From assembly GCF_026343295.1 (NCBI RefSeq), contig NZ_JAPELY010000003.1, positions 62,001-126,000 of the forward strand: 64,000 nucleotides of DNA. The letters are read 5' to 3'. Every line of letters begins with the position of its first letter. Position 1 is the stretch's first letter. The DNA comes from Streptomyces sp. NBC_00083. Lineage in GTDB: Bacteria; Actinomycetota; Actinomycetes; Streptomycetales; Streptomycetaceae. The notes beneath the pieces are model-generated. The model had not been told where the DNA came from, did no database searches, and was given only the letters and a program-made list of their open reading frames with translations. Positions 58,418-64,000 of the stretch are shown in pieces. The translations under genes and the position numbers were made by a program.

Positions 58418-59611
58418 ATGCGCACCTTCTCCCGGGCGGCCACAGCCGTCGCCCTCTCCTTAGCCCTGGCCACCCCACTCGCCATCGCGTCCACCGCGAC
58501 CGCCGCGGACGTCCGTCGGGCCGCGCCCGCCTCCGGGCCCTCCGCCTCCGCGCCCGTCGCCCCCGCCGCGATCGAGCTCCCGCGTCCTACCGGCCCGTAC
58601 GCGCTCGGCAGCGACACCCTGCACCTCGTCGACCACTCCCGTCGCGACCCCTGGGTGCCGAGCCAGGACCGCGAACTGATGGTCACCCTCACCTACCCGG
58701 CGGAGCGCCCCGGCGCGGGGCGTGCCGCCGCCTACACCACGGCGGCCGAGGCCCCGGTCCTGCTGCGCCAGCTCGGCGTGGACCCGGCACGGCTGGGCGA
58801 CGTCGAGGCCACCACGACACACGCGCGCGCCGGTGTGCGCCCCGCGCGGGGCCGCCATCCGCTGATCGTGCTGTCGCCCGGCTTCGGCGCCCCGCGCTAC
58901 TCCCTCACCACCCTCGCCGAAGAACTCGCGAGCAAGGGGTACGTCGTCGCGTCCCTGGACCACGCCTACGAGTCGGTCGGCACGAGCTTCCCCGGCGGCC
59001 GGCTGCTGACCTGTGTCGCGTGCACGGCGATGGAGAACGGCGCCCCGGGAAGCCGGGTCACCGAGGCGCGCGCCGCGGACGTGTCGTTCCTCCTGGACCG
59101 GCTGACCGGCACGCACCCGGCGTGGCGCCATGCCCGCTCGATCGACCCGAGCCGGATCGGCATGGCGGGCCACTCGATCGGCGGCGCCGCGGCCGTCGCC
59201 GCGATGGTGCGGGACGCACGGATCGGTGCCGGGGTGAACATGGACGGCGCGTTCTGGGACGTGCTGCCGCCCGGAGGGCTCGGCGGCCGGCCCTTCATGA
59301 TGCTGGGCACCGACGACGCGACGCACCGCCCCGGGGGCGAGGACCGGACGTGGGACGCGATGTGGCCCACCCTCGACGGCTGGAAGCGCTGGCTGACCGT
59401 GGCGGGAGCCGAGCACATGACGTTCTCGGACGAGCCCGTCCTCGCGGCCCACTTCGGCCTCCCGCAGACGTCGCTGCCCGCGGGGCGAGCCGTTTCCGTC
59501 GTGCGGACGTACGTCGCGGCCTTCTTCGACCAGGAGCTGCTGGGCCGGGCCCGGCCGGTCCTTGCGGGGCCCACTGCCGCCAACCCCGAGGTGAGGTTCA
59601 ACAACCCGTGA
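58418..59611 (+). CDS. Secreted alpha/beta hydrolase (PAF-acetylhydrolase/cutinase-like)
   Basis: A signal peptide (residues 1-35, ATAVALSLALATPLAIAS) precedes a 360-residue hydrolase. The motifs are HPLIVLSPGFGAPRYSL (oxyanion region), GMAGHSIGGAAA (nucleophile Ser), MLGTDDATH (acidic residue) and GAEHMTFSD (His). The layout is that of platelet-activating-factor acetylhydrolase-like or PET-hydrolase-type esterases that act on esters outside the cell. ATG 58418 is chosen at the signal-peptide start; GTG 58409 is in frame. No ribosome site is seen, so leaderless expression is possible. Confidence 0.88.
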   Translation: MRTFSRAATAVALSLALATPLAIASTATAADVRRAAPASGPSASAPVAPAAIELPRPTGPYALGSDTLHLVDHSRRDPWVPSQDRELMVTLTYPAERPGAGRAAAYTTAAEAPVLLRQLGVDPARLGDVEATTTHARAGVRPARGRHPLIVLSPGFGAPRYSLTTLAEELASKGYVVASLDHAYESVGTSFPGGRLLTCVACTAMENGAPGSRVTEARAADVSFLLDRLTGTHPAWRHARSIDPSRIGMAGHSIGGAAAVAAMVRDARIGAGVNMDGAFWDVLPPGGLGGRPFMMLGTDDATHRPGGEDRTWDAMWPTLDGWKRWLTVAGAEHMTFSDEPVLAAHFGLPQTSLPAGRAVSVVRTYVAAFFDQELLGRARPVLAGPTAANPEVRFNNP

Positions 59612-59690
59612 CGCCCCGAGTCACCCGCTGAAAGGGCCCGTGCTCAGGGCCTTGCTCCCGCTCGCCCGCGGGCAAGGCCCCGAGCGCCGG

Positions 59691-60380
59691 TCAGTCGGGG
59701 ACGCTGTACAGCTCCGCACGGGCGGACGACCCCGATGCCTCGTCGGCCACGAGGGCCGCCAGCTGGGTGAGGGAGTCGACCCGCCAGTCCGCCGCGGCGA
59801 CGACCTCCGGGTCCTCGGCCCACCAGTGCCCCCACGGACCGCGCCGCAGATGGGCGACGCGCAGCCCGGCCGCCTTGGCGGGGAACACGTCGTTGGCGGG
59901 ATGGGAGCCCACGTACACGGTCTCGTGCGGGCCGGCCTCGGATACCTCCAACACCCGCTCGAAGAAGGCCGGTTGGGGCTTGGCGACGCCCCACTCCTCG
60001 GACGTGACGACCAGGTCGGCCGGCAGGTCGAGACCGCGCAGCAGCTCGCCGGCCCGGGTCGACTGGTTGCCGGCGATCACGACGCGCACGCCGAGTTTGC
60101 GCAGTGCGCCGAGAGCGGGGCGCACGTCGTCGTACAGGTCGGTCTCGTCGAGGTACTCGCCACGCCCCGACGCCTCCCGGGCCAGATGCGCCTCGCGCAC
60201 GTCCATGCCGGGCTTGAGTATGCGCAGGGCGTCCGCCGGGTCGCGGCCTTGCGTGACGACCGCCCCGACCAGGACGGAGAGGGTGTGCCTGGGCACGCCG
60301 ATCCAATCGGCCCAGGAAGCCCAGTAGCGGTCGTCGCGTACCAGTGTTTCGCCCGTATCGAGCACGATCGTCTCAATCAT
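59691..60380 (-). CDS. HAD-superfamily hydrolase with an altered motif I
   Basis: The 229-residue protein shows HAD motif I as DTGET (residues 8-12) in place of DxDxT, motif II as AGNQST, motif III Lys in GVAKPQPAFF, and motif IV GSHPANDVFPAKAAG. The first Asp (nucleophile) is kept but the second (acid/base) is Gly, as in some HDHD3/YigB-like members. It may have reduced or different phosphatase activity. The cap is a small helical bundle. ATG 60380 is the only start near the domain; its ribosome site is weak. Substrate unknown. Confidence 0.85.
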   Translation of the reverse strand: MIETIVLDTGETLVRDDRYWASWADWIGVPRHTLSVLVGAVVTQGRDPADALRILKPGMDVREAHLAREASGRGEYLDETDLYDDVRPALGALRKLGVRVVIAGNQSTRAGELLRGLDLPADLVVTSEEWGVAKPQPAFFERVLEVSEAGPHETVYVGSHPANDVFPAKAAGLRVAHLRRGPWGHWWAEDPEVVAAADWRVDSLTQLAALVADEASGSSARAELYSVPD

Positions 60381-60551
60381 CGAGGCGATCCTAGGCGCAC
60401 CCCTGCGCATCCACCGGCGACGACGCCACTTCACGGCCGCCCGGCGCGTCCTCGCCCGGGACGCGGGCCCTCGGCCCGAACAATCGTCCGACCGCATCAT
60501 GGGCCGGCGACGACCTGCCGCCGGCAGAGCCTGCCGGTGCACCCGTACAAC

Positions 60552-60590
60552 GATCAAGGCCCCACCTGGCAAGCAGGTGAGGCCTTGATC
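60552..60590. terminator. Inverted repeat 1 downstream of the catalase gene
   Basis: GATCAAGGCC pairs with GGCCTTGATC, then CACCTG with CAGGTG across one C-A mismatch, with loop GCAAG. The stem is symmetric, so it could act in either direction. Confidence 0.75.
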
Positions 60591-60593
60591 ATC

Positions 60594-60632
60594 GGGCGCC
60601 CGGTTCGGGACCGTAAACCGAACCCGGCGCCC
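60594..60632. repeat. Inverted repeat 2
   Basis: GGGCGCC-C-GGTTCGG and CCGAACC-C-GGCGCCC pair with a single C-C mismatch around a nine-base loop. Confidence 0.75.
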
Positions 60633-60649
60633 TGGCTGGGGAGTTGTTG

Positions 60650-60700
60650 CCGTCCGGCGGAGCGAGGCTGGCGCGACAGGACGTTCGCGCCGCCGGACGG
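60650..60700. repeat. Inverted repeat 3
   Basis: CCGTCCGGCGG (60650-60660) pairs perfectly with CCGCCGGACGG (60690-60700); inside, GCGCGA pairs with TCGCGC. Confidence 0.75.
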
Positions 60701-60849
60701 GGTTCTTGGGGGAGGAGAAAGCCGGGATCGCGGCGGCGGCGATTGGTGGGGGCGCCTGGTCCCTTCCTTCAGGTCAAGAAGGGGGGCGCACACACCTTCA
60801 CCACCGCACTGGCATCGCCGAACCGCCGCGATCCTCAGGTTGTCCATAT

Positions 60850-60879
60850 CCGCCGACCACCCCTCATCCGGGTCGGCGG
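60850..60879. repeat. Inverted repeat 4
   Basis: CCGCCGACC (60850-60858) and GGTCGGCGG (60871-60879) are perfect 9-bp arms around a 12-base loop. Confidence 0.75.
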
Positions 60880-60887
60880 ATCGGACG

Positions 60888-60924
60888 GTGCAAGGAATTT
60901 GACCTCCCGTCAATTCCCTTGCAC
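60888..60924 (-). terminator. Catalase gene terminator (inverted repeat 5)
   Basis: GTGCAAGG (60888-60895) pairs with CCTTGCAC (60917-60924). After an internal mismatch the stem continues through TGAC/GTCA, with a CTCCC loop. It begins 22 bases after the catalase stop on the minus strand. Confidence 0.7.
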
Positions 60925-60946
60925 GGTCTACGGGTCGAACCGGCTG

Positions 60947-62404
60947 CTAGTCCTCGCGCAGGGCGCGGACGGCCTCCTCGACGCGCTTGCCGTAGTCGGC
61001 GTCGGCGGCGTGGAAGTGGGCCAGGTTCTTCTCGACGACGTCGTCGCGGGAGACCTGCGAGAGGCCACCGGCGATGTTCGCCACCAGGCGGGACTTCTCG
61101 TCGTCGGACATCAGACGGTAGAGCTCGCCCGCCTGGAAGAAGTCGTCGTCCTTGTTGTGCAGCGGCGCCTCGTGCGTACCCGTCCAGCCGTGGATGGCGA
61201 GCGGGGCCGACAGGGCGGCGTCGGTCTGCGCGGGACCCGAGTACGAGTTGGGCTCGTAGTTCTTGTCCGTGCGCCGGCCGTAGCGGGTCGCCATCAGGCC
61301 GTCACGGCCGTAGTTGTCCGCCTCGGTCGCCTTCGGGGCGTTGACCGGGAGCTGGGTGTGGTTGACGCCCAGGCGGTAGCGGTGCGCGTCCGCGTAGGCG
61401 AACAGGCGGCCCTGGAGCATCTTGTCGGGCGAGGGGCCGATGCCCGGAACGAAGTTGTTCGGGGAGAAGGCGGCCTGCTCGACCTCGGCGAAGACGTTGT
61501 CGGGGTTGCGGTCGAGGACCAGACGGCCCACGCGCTGCAGCGGGTAGTCGCTGTGCGGCCACACCTTGGTGAGGTCGAACGGGTTGAAGCGGTAGTCCGC
61601 GGCTTCGGCGACCGGCATGATCTGCACGTACAGCGTCCAGGACGGGTTCACGCCGCGCTCGATGGCCTGCAGCAGGTCCGTCTGGTGGCTGTTGGCGTCC
61701 TTGCCGACCGTCTCGGCGGCCTGCTCGGCGGAGAGCGAGCGGACACCCTGGTTCGTCTTGAAGTGGTACTTGACGAAGAAGGCCTCACCCTGGGCGTTGG
61801 TCCACTGGTAGGTGTGGGAGCCGTAGCCGTTCATGTGGCGGTACGAGGCCGGGATGCCGCGGTCGCCCATGAGCCAGGTGATCTGGTGGGTCGCCTCGGG
61901 GGCGTGCGCCCAGAAGTCCCAGACGTTGTCCGGCTCCTGCTTGCCCGTGAAGGGGTCGCGCTTCTGGGAGTGGATGAAGTCGGGGAACTTGATCGGGTCC
62001 TTGATGAAGAACACCGGGGTGTTGTTGCCGACGAGGTCGTAGTTGCCCTCTTCGGTGTAGAACTTCAGCGCGAAGCCGCGGGGGTCGCGCACCGCGTCCG
62101 CGCCGCCGAGCGAGTCGGCCACGGTGGAGAAGCGGATGAACGTCTCGGTCCGCTTGCCCACCTCGCCGAGGAAGTTGGCCTTCGTGAAGCCGGTGACGTC
62201 GTCGGTCACCTCGAAGTAGCCGTACGCGCCGGAGCCACGGGCGTGCACCACGCGCTCCGGGATGCGCTCACGGTTGAAGCGCGCGAGCTTCTCCAGGAGC
62301 TGCTGGTCCTGAAGCAGGATGGGGCCACCGACGCCGGCGGTGGCGGAGTTCTGGTTGTCGGCGACGGGGGCGCCGGACTCGGTCGTAAGCACGCGCTTCG
62401 ACAT
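60947..62404 (-). CDS. katA: Monofunctional heme catalase
   Basis: At 485 residues this is a small-subunit catalase. Essential residues are His54 (RVVHARG), Asn127 (VGNNTP) and the heme-ligand Tyr near 337 (RLFAYADAHRYRLG). It splits hydrogen peroxide in the cytoplasm. A promoter with a Fur-family box lies upstream, so induction by peroxide is expected. It stands between gcl and the glxR/hyi genes; the neighbourhood suggests, but does not prove, that it handles peroxide from oxidative purine or glycolate breakdown. Confidence 0.96.
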   Translation of the reverse strand: MSKRVLTTESGAPVADNQNSATAGVGGPILLQDQQLLEKLARFNRERIPERVVHARGSGAYGYFEVTDDVTGFTKANFLGEVGKRTETFIRFSTVADSLGGADAVRDPRGFALKFYTEEGNYDLVGNNTPVFFIKDPIKFPDFIHSQKRDPFTGKQEPDNVWDFWAHAPEATHQITWLMGDRGIPASYRHMNGYGSHTYQWTNAQGEAFFVKYHFKTNQGVRSLSAEQAAETVGKDANSHQTDLLQAIERGVNPSWTLYVQIMPVAEAADYRFNPFDLTKVWPHSDYPLQRVGRLVLDRNPDNVFAEVEQAAFSPNNFVPGIGPSPDKMLQGRLFAYADAHRYRLGVNHTQLPVNAPKATEADNYGRDGLMATRYGRRTDKNYEPNSYSGPAQTDAALSAPLAIHGWTGTHEAPLHNKDDDFFQAGELYRLMSDDEKSRLVANIAGGLSQVSRDDVVEKNLAHFHAADADYGKRVEEAVRALRED

Positions 62405-62454
62405 CGTGACCTTCCGTACTGGAGCTGCACCGCTGACTGTTCGGCGGTTCCTGG

Positions 62455-62495
62455 AGCGTAAAGAGGCCCGGAACGGAACGTCAACAGTTTGTTGA
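62455..62495 (-). promoter_or_regulatory. Catalase promoter with a Fur/CatR-like box
   Basis: On the minus strand TTGACG (complement of 62479-62484), an 18-bp spacer and TACGCT (complement of 62455-62460) form a promoter with a 44-base leader. TCAACA-GTT-TGTTGA (62481-62495) is a perfect 6-bp inverted repeat overlapping the -35, where CatR/FurA-type peroxide sensors bind. Confidence 0.7.
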
Positions 62496-62609
62496 AAATG
62501 GAGTTGTGAGCTTCCGGACGGCGGCGGCGCCTGGGCGCGACAGGACAGGTGTCAGCGCCGCCGCCGCCCGGAAATCAAGGGCCCCCGAGGGGGCGAGGGG
62601 CACGCGGGA

Positions 62610-63500
62610 TCAGACCTGCGAGCCGGAGAGGCGCTCGACCGCGCGGAGCAGTGCGGAGTGGTCGAGGCCACCGTCGCCCTGGGCGCGCAGCGAGGCGACC
62701 AGCTGGGCCACGACCGCGCCGACCGGCAGGGCCGCACCCACGTTGCGGGCGGCGTCGGTGACGATGCCCATGTCCTTGTGGTGCAGGTCGATCCGGAAGC
62801 CGGGCTTGAAGTCCCGCTTCAGGAAGTTGTCCTTCTTGCGGGTCAGCACGGTCGAGCCGGCCAGACCGCCGTTGAGGACGTCCAGGGCGGCTTCGAGGTT
62901 CACGCCGGACTTCTCGAGGAAGACGACGGCCTCGGCGCACGCCTGGATGTTGACCGCGACGATGAGCTGGTTGGCGGCCTTGACCGTCTGACCCGAGCCG
63001 TGCGGACCGCACAGGACAATGGTCTTGCCGAGGGCTTCGAGGATGGGCAGCGCCGCGTCGAAGTCGGCCTGCTCGCCACCGACCATGATCGACAGCACGG
63101 CCTCGATGGCGCCGGCCTCGCCGCCGGAGACGGGCGCGTCCAGGACGCGGATGCCCTGCTCCGCGGCCTTCTTGGCCAGGTCGACCGAGGTCTGCGGGGT
63201 GATCGACGACATGTCGACGATCAGCGCGCCCTTCTTGGCGTTGGCCAGGATGCCGGCCTCACCGTACGCGATGGCTTCCACCTGGGGGGAGGCCGGGACC
63301 ATCGTGATGATCACGTCCGCGTCCTTGACCGCCTCGGCGATCGAGGGGGCGGCGGTGCCGCCGGCGGCCGCGAGGCGGTCCAGCTTGTCCTGCTCCAGGG
63401 TGAAGCCGGTGACCGAGTAGCCGGCCTTGATCAGGTTCTCGGACATGGGGGAGCCCATGATTCCGAGGCCGACCCATGCGATCTTGGGGAGGTTGCTCAT
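62610..63500 (-). CDS. glxR: 2-hydroxy-3-oxopropionate (tartronate semialdehyde) reductase
   Basis: The 296-residue enzyme has the N-terminal NAD(P) motif WVGLGIMGSPM, the beta-hydroxyacid dehydrogenase signature DAPVSGGEAGA (about 122-132) and the catalytic Lys in KAANQLIVAVN. It reduces the tartronate semialdehyde made by Gcl to D-glycerate. ATG 63500 has AGGAAGG about ten bases upstream. The gene starts 62 bases after the hydroxypyruvate isomerase stop, so the two form an operon. Its product feeds glycerate kinase, not present here. Confidence 0.95.
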   Translation of the reverse strand: MSNLPKIAWVGLGIMGSPMSENLIKAGYSVTGFTLEQDKLDRLAAAGGTAAPSIAEAVKDADVIITMVPASPQVEAIAYGEAGILANAKKGALIVDMSSITPQTSVDLAKKAAEQGIRVLDAPVSGGEAGAIEAVLSIMVGGEQADFDAALPILEALGKTIVLCGPHGSGQTVKAANQLIVAVNIQACAEAVVFLEKSGVNLEAALDVLNGGLAGSTVLTRKKDNFLKRDFKPGFRIDLHHKDMGIVTDAARNVGAALPVGAVVAQLVASLRAQGDGGLDHSALLRAVERLSGSQV

Positions 63501-63562
63501 GAGGGTGCTGCCTTCCTGAAAACTTTGGTACGTCGAGAAGTTGAGGCCCCGAAGGGGCGGCC

Positions 63563-64000
63563 TCACCGGGCCGCGCGGGCCTCGGCGGGGAGCCACTCGA
63601 AGGAGGCTGCGGCGTCGGCGGCCTTGTACTCCAGGCCCACCCAGCCGTCGTAGCCGGCCTTCTTGAGCTGGTCGAGCAGCTCCTCCAGCGGCAGCGAGCC
63701 GGTGCCCGGTGCGCCACGGCCCGGGTTGTCGGCGATCTGCACGTGGCCGGTCTTGTCGGCGTACGCCTCGATGACCTCGGCGACGTTCTCGCCGTTCATC
63801 GAGAGGTGGTAGATGTCGAGGAGGAACTTGGCGTTGCCAAGGCCCGTCGCCGCGTTCACCTTGTCGATGACCTCGATGGCGGAGGGGGCGCTCACCAGGG
63901 GGTAGAGCGGGGACTCCGGCTTGTTGAGGGTCTCGACGAGGAGAATGGCCCCCACCCGGTCGGCCGCGCGGGCCGCCAGGACGAGGTTCTCCAGGGCGAG
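63563..64000 (-). CDS. hyi: Hydroxypyruvate isomerase, C-terminal part (cut by window edge)
   Basis: The frame is open to the window edge. The 145 visible residues are the C-terminal half of a TIM-barrel isomerase: VGAILLVETLN, FLLDIYHLSMNGENV, GHVQIADNPGRGAPGTG and WVGLEYKA. These are the metal-binding and active-site strands of the Hyi/xylose-isomerase-like family, with the Glu, Asp-His, Asp and Glu ligands in place. Hyi interconverts hydroxypyruvate and tartronate semialdehyde. It leads the operon with glxR. The start and its promoter lie beyond the window. Confidence 0.93.
   Translation of the reverse strand, partial: LALENLVLAARAADRVGAILLVETLNKPESPLYPLVSAPSAIEVIDKVNAATGLGNAKFLLDIYHLSMNGENVAEVIEAYADKTGHVQIADNPGRGAPGTGSLPLEELLDQLKKAGYDGWVGLEYKAADAAASFEWLPAEARAAR

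Larger units (their letters stand above)
60381..60946. other. 566-base intergenic region rich in inverted repeats
   Basis: No gene is supported between the HAD and catalase genes. The region 60552-60924 contains five substantial inverted repeats in about 370 bases, listed separately. They could be stacked terminators or the fold of an uncharacterised RNA. Confidence 0.6.

Noticed and set aside
1..64000. Mobile elements, CRISPR arrays, attachment sites and rRNA genes
   Set aside because: I looked for transposase and integrase motifs, regularly spaced repeats, tRNA-associated duplications and rRNA signatures and found none; the repeats present are short tandem arrays.

Overview
The window is a stretch of Streptomyces chromosome. 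The evidence is a GC content near 72%, strong third-position GC bias that throws long shadow reading frames on both strands, GTG and TTG starts, AAGGAG-type ribosome sites, and families typical of the genus (DUF2637 membrane protein, SAV_915-like protein, Eis-type acetyltransferase, GPP34, FCD-GntR, three-subunit molybdenum hydroxylase). I see no integrase, transposase, prophage, CRISPR array, rRNA, convincing tRNA or large biosynthetic cluster. It reads as ordinary chromosome with local accessory patches.

Layout. 1-5.9 kb: tail of a PoxB-like ThDP enzyme, a membrane Ser/Thr kinase with an extracellular FnIII domain, an RsbW-like ATPase, a DUF2637 membrane protein, and a FhuF-like ferric-siderophore reductase behind a near-perfect DmdR/IdeR iron box. 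6.0-16.7 kb: a purine-catabolism block holding an FCD-GntR regulator, a TPR-like protein, a PucR regulator, FAD, Fe-S and molybdopterin subunits of xanthine dehydrogenase, an AzgA-type purine permease and the XdhC maturation factor. 16.8-23.5 kb: Eis-type acetyltransferase, secreted polysaccharide deacetylase, secreted carboxylesterase with a GPP34 protein, and a NarL/DesK-type two-component pair. 23.7-26 kb: a cold-shock protein and a DEAD-box RNA helicase, each with strong RNA structure at its translation start. 26.2-35.1 kb: Lgt, then a three-gene module of NfeD/YqiJ-like protein, flotillin and a 1,614-aa AAA+ ATPase, divergent from a PucR/CdaR-like regulator. 36.7-50.2 kb: PAP2 phosphatase, small proteins, CorA, a winged-helix protein, TetR with oxidoreductase, LysE with LysR, a tautomerase, an MFS exporter and an XRE regulator. 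This stretch is studded with a GAGAGCGCTCTC palindrome. 50.3-53.6 kb: two acyl-CoA ligases. 53.6-64 kb: a zinc-ribbon protein with a degenerate Mrr-like domain, glyoxylate carboligase, ArsR-SRPBCC fusion, esterase, HAD hydrolase, catalase, tartronate semialdehyde reductase and hydroxypyruvate isomerase (cut by the window edge).

How it fits together. Hypoxanthine and xanthine are imported and oxidised to urate by the 9.7-16.7 kb block. Ureide breakdown (not in the window) ends in glyoxylate, which Gcl, GlxR and Hyi at the right end convert toward glycerate. gcl has a textbook promoter with two IclR/AllR-like boxes over the start site. The catalase between gcl and glxR may deal with peroxide from the same oxidative pathways (inference).

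Items most worth a second look: the flotillin / NfeD-like / giant AAA+ module; the clustered GAGAGCGCTCTC palindrome; the paired structured initiation regions of csp and the helicase; the dense inverted-repeat block downstream of the catalase; and the Mrr-like protein that appears to have lost its catalytic motif.
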